DNA of 64,000 nt from Prostheceraeus crozeri (Eukaryota; Platyhelminthes; Polycladida; Euryleptidae): the NCBI GenBank assembly GCA_907163375.1, contig CAJQUW010003080.1:62001-126000 (forward strand), in the 5' to 3' direction. Of the stretch, positions 56,500 through 64,000 are shown piece after piece (the first letter of the stretch is position 1; every line of letters starts with the position of its first letter). The notes beneath the pieces are model-generated. The model did not search any database and was not told the DNA's origin. It saw nothing but the letters and a program-made list of their open reading frames with translations. The position numbers were made by a program, and so were the translations under genes.

Positions 56500-56995
56500 C
56501 ACAGAATTAGATTGTTTAATCGCATCACTTTGCTAGAAGTGCAAACTGATTCAAAATAATGGCACATGCAGGAACTTTATAAGTGGACAAAAAGAAATTT
56601 TTAATACCTTGCAGAGATAGGAAAAGTCGTCATGCGTCGCTTCCGGATTGCTGTGAATTCCTTTAAAATGCTCCGATCACCAGGATTCCTTCAGATTTGA
56701 AGAGTTCAGATCATTGCGCAAACGTTTTCTCGATAATGTGGAGCCCTCCGAATATTATTAAAAAAGTTAGGAGGCTCACGAAAAAATCTTCACAAACTTC
56801 TCTGTAAAACTTGACATCGACTGTGTATCTTTGCTGTGTGATCCGGTTAATAGCAGTCACTGGAACTTCACACAATTTGGCATGTTTCATGTTGAACTGG
56901 CTGCTCATTGTTCGATTGCTATGGTATTATATCAGCAGATTGTGCCATTTCATTAACGTTACATTTTCCAATGTTTCCTTTCTAGTCAAACAGAA
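56500..56995 (-). mobile_element. Family A MITE, reverse orientation, truncated
   Basis: Begins CACAGAATTAGATTGTTTAA and is collinear with the inverse of 3606-4127 as far as CCTTTCTAGTCAAACAG. There it runs directly into a Penelope-like fragment, so the last 25 or so bases including the second end are missing. Confidence 0.8.
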
Positions 56996-57240
56996 AAAAA
57001 AATTTTTGAGCAACTCTTTTATGCTCTTTACACCGAACATCAAACGTACGACCTGTCTCACCTATATAAATTTTAGGACAACTTTTACGATTAATACGAT
57101 AAACACCGCCTGTGGGCTTCATACAATTATTGTGGACAAGTTGAGACTGCTGTTTAGATATTTTGATGCGATCAGCTGAAATTCTCCTGCGGATCGGAAG
57201 AGATTGCACGAGAGTCCTATTCGACGGCTGTTGATGTACT
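56990..57240 (-). pseudogene. Penelope-like GIY-YIG fragment
   Basis: The minus strand reads NRTLVQSLPIRRRISADRIK, then CMKPTGGVYRINRKSCP, then KIYIGETGRTFDVRCKEHKR. G-V-Y...Y-I-G-E-T-G-R is the GIY-YIG nuclease core, here with the upstream cysteine region typical of Penelope-like elements. The frame then runs into family-A sequence, so the rest of the domain is lost. It is only a fragment and belongs to a different copy from the one at 4558. Confidence 0.7.
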
Positions 57241-57464
57241 CAAAAACATGACAGTTGCAATCTCGTCCATGAACGATGCGATGACACTTTTTCAAAAATA
57301 TCGAAGACGATCCTGAAGATGAGACAGCAAGTATACAAAAACGGGTGATGCTTAGTCAAGAAGCGGTAATATGATGCCTTTGCAAGCTGTCCCTAAAACT
57401 GACAGGGGCACAATTTGTCTGAGGACGCGGAGAGTATACAAGCGAAAGTTACACTTTTTCAATG

Positions 57465-58400
57465 TTACAATGATATGTTGATCCCCTTTAAGTTAGAGGA
57501 AATTGCCACTTCGAGCAATTTCAAGTTGTTAACTTTTTCAACATGTGAGCGTGAAAAGGAATTAAAGTTCACATGACAATTCTTCTTTGATATCATCATC
57601 AGTTTAGATTTTTTGACTTTTAAGCACAGGTTTATTTTCTCGCTTGCTAGCATGATGTTGTTCAGAATTCCGTGAAGCTGTTGCATGCTTGTGAAGAGTC
57701 GCAGTCCATTGTCTGAAGAATTACATGTTATCATCAGGAGTGAAAAGGAGATGACCAATAATTGACCCTTGAGGCACTCCACTCGTTACATGAACGAGAT
57801 TACTGATGGAGTCACCCAAACGCACACATTGAAGGCGGTTACTTAGATGCGACGAGACCCATTCTATGAACTCAAGCGGAAAATTACGCATGAACAATTT
57901 TTCAATTAGTAGTCAATGAGAGACAGTGTCGAATGCACGACTGAAGTCTAGGGACAGAATTGCGACACTAATAGTTTCTATGCAGATTGCAGATGGATAA
58001 AGGCACATGTTGTCGATGAATCCGACATATATCCAAATTGATCACGATCGATGTTGCTCATGAACACAGAGTCCAAGACAAGATTTTCCTAAATTTTCTC
58101 TAGCTCAGGCAGTACGGTGATAGGTCTCAGCTAGTTCACAATAGCAGGACTGGTTTCCATGCTTCCAGGCTGATGGAACAACGTGATTGAGAATGCACGG
58201 GATGTAAATGTTGAATAAAGGATGAGATAAAAATAAGGCGCCTTCCCTCAGAAGTCTTGGTGGAATTCAGTCACTTGCCATCGATTCATTTGTGCGAACA
58301 TTTAGAAGTCTCATGTAAATGTCGTATGCATCAGAAAGTGGACACCAGGATTCAGTCTCAGTCGCAACCATGTGAAAACTTGTTGATGAGCTAGCAATAG
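57465..58400 (-). pseudogene. LINE reverse transcriptase remnant (Jockey/CR1-like)
   Basis: Reverse transcriptase of a non-LTR retrotransposon, which copies element RNA at a nicked target. The minus strand, from about 58290, reads IPPRLLREGA...HPLFNIYIP and WKHG, then a degraded YRPI.VLPELEKI. Further on come TISVAILSLDFSRAFDTVSH (first catalytic aspartate region), LEFIEWVSSHLSNRLQCV, SGVPQGSIIGHLLF and a mutated TPDDN where the active-site ADD should stand. A block is missing between LLF and PDD, and there are several stops and shifts. KVKKSKLMMISKK near 57600 is the usual KT.V..F downstream motif. It is clearly a dead copy. Confidence 0.82.
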
Positions 58401-58409
58401 TGTCAGCGA

Positions 58410-58798
58410 CAATTCGATTTTCGAATTGATGATTTATATAATTTTTCTATAACATCATTTTTTGAAAATGTGGAATTCAAATTTTGAATTGCTATTTACA
58501 GTTACAAGATGACCAAGTTGGTGGTAAAAACGAGCACCACCATTGAAAAGAGCTCTGAGTCTCCCTGGTGAAGTGCGGAAGGCTGAAGGCTTAGTTGACA
58601 TACCGACTTATATGAATGTGTGATTTTATCTGTGAATGTTCAGTTAGATAGATCAGTTGAATGGAGTCCGCACCTAAATGGTTTTTCTTTCATTCACTCC
58701 CGAGCCAAATGCTCAACTGCATACGTTGAAAGTATTGGAAAATTCGCTTCCACATGTCTGTCTTATACACATTCGAAGATTGTGTGAAGACTTCAGCA
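58410..58798. other. Intronic, no recognisable feature
   Basis: Possibly more of the LINE remnant, too decayed to read. Confidence 0.3.
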
Positions 58799-58806
58799 AT
58801 TCAATG

Positions 58807-59414
58807 CAGCGATGCGGAGTCCTCTCATTTTGATAGGACTCCGACTCTGACTCCGGATGGCAAGTATATCAGCCTTAGTTCTGGTAACCTACATCATAGA
58901 TCATTATAGGTTTATCTGAGCCTGATTTTAGTGATCATTGCTGTATCAAATCAATCATTTTCTATGAAAATTTACCAACTTTGCACATCACTTGTTGGTG
59001 TGTGCTTCACGCGGTTTTTCTCCTGTCTCTACCAGGCAGGAATATCCCACATACTTCTCCAAAAAAATCTGAGTGCACTTTCGATTATAATGTGCGTTAT
59101 GTAGGAGCCATCGCACACGATTGACGTTAGGGTAAGAGGTAATGATCTCAAGCAAACTAATAGTTTACTTTTGTCTCTCGTGTGACCTTTGGTGCGCATG
59201 TGTTATCGAGGCTAGGAAGGCTACTAATTCTCTACTAAATTACCGAGTGAAACGACAATCTTTTTTTCACTATCACGGTCCATTCCCTCAATTATTACAA
59301 GCTTTGCATACACTGCTGTCTGTACTTTTGGTTGCCGGAGAAAGTTGACTGTCCTATCATTTGATAGGACTCCAACTCCGGCAAAAATGATAGGACTCCT
59401 ACTCCGCATCCCTG
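58807..59414. mobile_element. Family C hAT-like element (608 bp)
   Basis: Starts CAGCGATGCGGAGTCC and ends with the inverse ACTCCGCATCCCTG. The flanking 8-mers ATTCAATG and ATTCTATG match at seven of eight. The interior aligns with 16738-17451, with about 100 bp fewer. Confidence 0.86.
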
Positions 59415-59424
59415 ATTCTATGCC

Positions 59425-60385
59425 TCCCGCCTTCACGAGATCGAAATGATATTTCTATACGCCTTGCTCTTGGCATAACCATGAAAATACCTTGCCGGCT
59501 GGGAATTCACCATTTTAACTTGATGTTAACTCAATGTACTTAGAATTGATGAAGTTAGCAATGACGACCAGAACGTCTGTCAGACAGATCACCAGAGACA
59601 TTGTCTTTTTAGATGTCGTTCGGTGCCATATTGACGTCAATTTCATAGATTTCAGATGAATATGAGCTTGGCAAACTCAGATGAAACAGACAAAGATCAG
59701 AAGATAAAGGGACAATCAATTACTGGGTTAGAGAATGAGAGAATGAATAGCTGAGTGTGTCAGATGCGGCGGATGTCTACTTTGAAATTCGAAGTCTCGC
59801 ATGAACTTTCATTACAGAATAGCCAAATATTGTTAGAAGTGATAAGCATTCAAGATCGAATGATGAAGGCGAATGCTTCACAAATCATTTTTAGAGGAGG
59901 CATTTTTCAGCCTGGGAATTTATTGGCTTTGTAATCTTTTGGTTCTGTCGTCGAGTCACCTCCAGAGTGTTTTTCCGGAAGTCAGCATGACCCAGGTGGA
60001 AGCGAACCGTGGTTGGTGGGGTTATGATGCAACGGGAACCTATAAGGTATTATCGAACGCTTGTCTATGTTGATCATAGTAATGAAAAAGTGCCATATTT
60101 TGTGATAGAACGATGAAACACATTGAGAGATATCTTTTGAAGTTAAATAGAACCATGGACTTCTATAATATAGCATTATAGAAGTCCATGATAGAGCCAA
60201 GGAGGGTCTAGATGTCTGTAATTGTGATGCTATATCTAGATGTCTATCTTTAGATCCATTACTGCGCTACTGAAATTAACATAGACATAATAGAGGGGCC
60301 ACAATGATATCTGGTAGTCCATGTGAGATCGGCACGCAAAGATAGATGTCGACATCTAAATATATTAGATGACCATAGCGCGTTC
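59425..60385. other. Intronic, contains a 16-bp perfect hairpin
   Basis: The hairpin CATGGACTTCTATAAT pairs exactly at 60154-60169 and 60175-60190, with a 5-base loop. The surrounding 60100-60370 repeats AGAAGTCCATG- and CTAGATGTCTAT-like words. No coding region is supported. Confidence 0.5.
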
Positions 60386-60397
60386 GATAATATACAG

Positions 60398-61444
60398 CAT
60401 AGAAATTAACAATACCATAGAAAGTCCTAGAATGGAAATTGCATGAAAATTATCGCACACGCCGGGGGAACTTAGTTGGGGCAAAATGTAAACTGTGCGA
60501 GTTGGTTTCCAAGTTTTCTGATTGACATTTATATTTATCAAGTCAACTTGTGATCTGGGTTGTTGCCACTTGTGCAAAGATCATGTACACAAAAGCAATA
60601 ACGAATTTACAAAATACTGCGGCGACAGGATGAAAAAGAAGGAAATCCTTTAAATCGTTCTGTACGTTCATCATTTTGAAATATCGCTCCTATAATCTAT
60701 CAAGAGTATAATCAGACACATATGCAACTTGTAATGTCGATTTACAGAACATGCATTACTCCAGCTTGAAATCAGAGGCCAAGAAATCTTCGGGTATTTA
60801 TTTTATTTTTTTAAAGGGCTCCCTATTCATTATATTTGAACAATTTTCGAAATCTCTTCATGCATTCGAACATCAGCTTCCAAAATATCATCACACTATA
60901 TCACATAAGTCATTCAATGATTAATTGAAGAATTCCAGTGACATTCTGTTTATCTGAGAAATGATTGTCGGTGAAGAAGCTTTCAGTGTGTTTTTTCCAG
61001 AAAAGCGCTAGGTTTCTTAACCGCTTGACGGAGAAATTATTCAATAATTAGACATTTTAACTGTGAATTCTTAAGATCTTCTTACAACCAGTACACCGGC
61101 CACTTTCAATTATGACTCTGTGAACGAAATTTTAATTCGCTTTTCAGTGTTGATAAATTGTATAATAGTTGTCAATGACTGCTACAAATAGACAGCATAT
61201 TAATCCATGGAATAATAGGCTATTTCACATGAAACAATGCCACCATCTCACTTAAAATTCCCTTCAAGAAGATCCTGTAATTAGGTGTCAACAACTTCCA
61301 CTACCAACTTGGCAAATAGTTTGACGATGATGTAATGTTTTAGATCGAATCTGATCTACAAACCATAGATTTTTCCATGTGCCATCATTGTGCATAGGCA
61401 AGATATCAAACTTCCATTCTAGTGTGCTATTATCTATTTCTATG
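60398..61444 (+). mobile_element. Family B element, long form (1047 bp)
   Basis: Starts CATAGAAAT and ends ATTTCTATG. The flanking 8-mers ATATACAG (60390-60397) and TTATACAG (61445-61452) match at seven of eight. The first 120 bp and last 60 bp match short B copies, including GCCGGGGGAACTTAGTTGGG. About 800 bp between them is unique in this window, with no recognised transposase motif. Confidence 0.78.
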
Positions 61445-61454
61445 TTATACAGCT

Positions 61455-62225
61455 ACTTGAGCTACTCTATCCGTACTCCACTCAAAGATATAGCACTCGG
61501 CTTCGCATCGTGCTATTTTTTTGAATGTCCTACGGATGTCGTAGCTGTATAACTCGTACTATAAGGAGGTGTGCCTGCATACCTGCATTCATTGGAATAT
61601 ACGAGTATTATGAATGTATGAATGAGATTTTCGGTACTATTATTCTTTTCCCCCCCTCCACATTTTTGTTATTGACACACGAGAGTTTTGCATCGTCTCT
61701 CGATGCACGATCTTCTCTTGCTCCTAAGGGCAGTCTCAGTGCTGTCGCAAGAGCGTTGAGTGTGTAAAATGAGTTTGTAGAACATTTACAGCCTCAGAAC
61801 TAAACAACTGCCCGTCATTGTCTGCATACAACAATACCACGAAGTTCATGATCACAGCTGTACCTTGTATTCTGACTGAGTACCCAAGGGACTAATCCTT
61901 CATCTCAGGGTTCAAGTAAGACTTCTCAGGGGTGCTGTACTGTCACTCATTGACAGTCTGACAGATGAAGTCTATTCTAAATCCAATATGACTAAGTTAG
62001 ATGAAATTTGATGAATTTGGAGAAGTTGGAAAATGTGCGGGGGGGAAGAATAGAAGTACCAGATGGTCTTTTGGGTGGCGCTGATAGTTTGGTACTGGAT
62101 TGTGTCAGATTGTCACAACTGAGTCCCATATACGCTGTGAGATGCTGCGTTTGCGAACCGTTCAGATGAGCCGACCCTTGTAGGAAGAAACGCAGCATCT
62201 GTGGCTGCCAAAGAATTTCGGGCCG
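61455..62225. other. Intronic, no recognisable feature
   Basis: An 80-codon plus-strand frame (61525-61767) lacks motifs. Nothing else was seen. Confidence 0.35.
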
Positions 62226-62234
62226 TGTATAATG

Positions 62235-63057
62235 GTCTGGCAGCCAGAACAAATTTGTGCAGGGAACGACACCGGAAATTAGACTTTCACAGAATGATGT
62301 ACGCCCTATGTCCACTACGAATCTGCACGTTTGCCGAGTTGTAATTAGTTCCTCTTCCTGTCAGACAGAGAAAAACACATGTTAATCTAATGGGGCCCAG
62401 CTTGGAGCTCTTTGTAAGAATGAGATCTATGTTTTCTCTGATTAAGCTAAGTACTAAGCCCAGAGTCACAATATTTTACATGGAATGTCTTCAGGTCATT
62501 CCTTATGATGTTCATGAGCATTTATCTATGAAACTACACACATTTAGATTTGGCAAGCCTCCTAATGTCATACGTGCGAGAAATGCATCGTACTTTGCTA
62601 TAACTTGCGCTTTTTCATAACCAAACATCTGGTTTACCCTGGCTCCACAACTGAAACCATATTCATGGCACAGGGTTTATTCAAACATCTTCCTAATGTC
62701 GGCAAACATGAGCATTTTGAGTAATTTAATTCATATATTGCCGCATTCTCGCACACATTGCCGATACGAAGCATGACAATAACACATGCACATCATAGGT
62801 AACGACCTGAAGACATTCCGTGCCCAAAATAAGGTTCTAGGTTCACTATTTTCGACTTAATTATCGAAAATGTAGAAAATTTTATATCTGCCAGAAGCTG
62901 AATTCTGTGTTCCATTGGATTAACCTGTTTTTCTTTGATCCCGTCTGACAAGAAGAGGAACAAGGCAGACCGTAGCAGACGCGCAGATTCGTAGTAGGCA
63001 TTGAGTGTACATCATTCTGGGAAAGTCTCATTTTCGGCCTCATTCTGGCTGCCGGAC
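62235..63057. mobile_element. Family D foldback element (823 bp)
   Basis: The left arm starts GTCTGGCAGCCAGAAC and the right arm ends TTCTGGCTGCCGGAC followed by TA (63058-63059). The left flank is TG, a decayed TA. The arms are inverted copies, more diverged than in the 20567 element, and the spacer contains extra TTTAGATTTGGCAAGCCTCC-type sequence. Confidence 0.85.
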
Positions 63058-63059
63058 TA

Positions 63060-64000
63060 TAACACATGACTTGCTTGTTGCTGCACAGTCTCTACCTATT
63101 GCTAGAAACGGACGCTGAAGCGGGAGAGATAACAAGTGTGACCGCTTTCAGCGCGGAGGTAGAAAATAGTCATTGTTGCATCTATTGGCTTTGGAAGTAA
63201 CGCTGGTATTCGACCTTGTGGGAGTTCTTTCCCTCAATAAAGCATTTCTTTGTTTTCCATACATGTGTCGCTGGGGAAGACTAACCAGAATTCTAACCGA
63301 CTTCATTAACTGAATGCAAACTATCGTGATGATAAACCCGTTGCTATTTACACAATTTCTTTCACGACCATCCTTGTTAACATATATAGCTGAAGATTAA
63401 TTTGTGATCACATGCGAAAATACGTACAATGACCGCAAAATTTTGCAGATGATATTCTCCATTTCTACCTCCGTGGTCGCATAAAAACTCACAATACTTC
63501 ATCGCGTGCGTATCATTGTCTCCAATTTAGTACACTAACTTTTGCCGAGTTCGGAGACTTTCTTGATGTTCAATTTGTTGAAATAATTCTCTCAATAATA
63601 CTTGTTAACTTACAGCTCTCTATAAGCCATTAGCTGTCGCATGCTTCCAACAGAAATTCGACAGATGTTATTGAACGGTTTCGTGCGTAAACAAGGTTAA
63701 AAAGTCGGTTGATAAAATGAATCCAAGCATTGAGCAGAACTAAGTGTTATGATTATGAATGAAATTGCACCACCCTAAATCCAGGTACTATTCTTGAGAC
63801 TTAACATTGATGCCTGTCTTGATTTCATATCAATACAAAGAGGAATTCGGAGGTCTTGTAAGACCTGTGATCATTCGTGGTATGCAATCAAATCTCGGTA
63901 AAAGTGTTGAATCTTTTATTTAAAAAACATAGATATACCGTTTTTAAGTTATAAATGGAAGTCGAACCCGAATGTAACCCATAACTTGCTGAGGATGGAG
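63060..64000. other. Intronic, no recognisable feature
   Basis: No open frame over 60 codons and no repeat-family match. Confidence 0.4.

Noticed and set aside
40039-64000. Next kinase D exon (second half of C1b)
   Set aside because: I looked for an acceptor followed by the expected C-x-C/H-x2-C pattern and found no convincing candidate; it is probably beyond the window.
19060-64000. CRISPR arrays, bacterial operons, riboswitches, replication origins
   Set aside because: No regularly spaced identical repeats, Shine-Dalgarno-led gene strings or structured leaders; splice sites, SINEs and mariner elements show a nuclear animal genome.

Overview
This window comes from an intron-rich, AT-rich invertebrate animal genome. 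It is packed with eukaryotic transposons and tRNA-derived SINEs. There is no bacterial gene organisation: most open frames are short, and the only long intact one belongs to a mariner transposase. The host protein sequence is of general bilaterian type. I cannot place the species; arthropod or lophotrochozoan are both possible.

The host content is two coding exons of one plus-strand gene, a protein kinase D (PKD/PRKD) orthologue, at 14285-14416 and 39757-40038. Together they encode the first C1 (phorbol ester/diacylglycerol-binding) domain, the linker, and the first half of the second C1 domain. They are separated by a 25.3 kb intron. The rest of the window reads as upstream and downstream intron (about 14 kb and 24 kb). 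I could not find the amino-terminal exons, the second half of C1b, the PH domain or the kinase domain, so those probably lie outside.

Left part (1-14284): a dead mariner holding a MITE that itself holds another MITE (651-2762); a Penelope-like GIY-YIG fragment split by a small MITE (4558-5238); a hAT-type element with an exact 8-bp target duplication (5725-6484) lying one base from a 3 kb TTAA-duplicating element (6494-9482); then about 3.7 kb with nothing recognisable.

Middle (14417-39756): hAT-like CAGGGATG elements, SINEs, LINE tails, a foldback element with two nearly identical 280-bp arms (20567-21289), a Tc1-type element nested in another Tc1-type element (25909-29129), a 1.7 kb element with a TTTA duplication (29338-31018), a LINE tail with a mutated restriction-like endonuclease (36494-37010) and a hAT-like element with an exact 8-bp duplication (38033-39047).

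Right part (40039-64000): an apparently intact mariner with perfect 27-bp terminal repeats and an undisrupted 352-residue transposase (40976-42330), more SINEs and MITEs, a Penelope-like GIY-YIG fragment, and a LINE reverse transcriptase remnant (57465-58400).

Five recurring families, named here by letter, explain most of the repeats. A is a MITE with CACAGAATTAGA ends and 8-bp duplications. B is a MITE with CATAGAAAT ends and 8-bp duplications. C is a hAT-like element with CAGGGATGCGG ends. D is a foldback element with GTCCGGCAGCC ends and TA duplications. The fifth is a tRNA-derived SINE (SINE1), accompanied by a second, different SINE (SINE2). A and B share their outermost bases, which suggests that one transposase, not present here, moved both. 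All names and homologies come from reading the sequence; nothing was searched.
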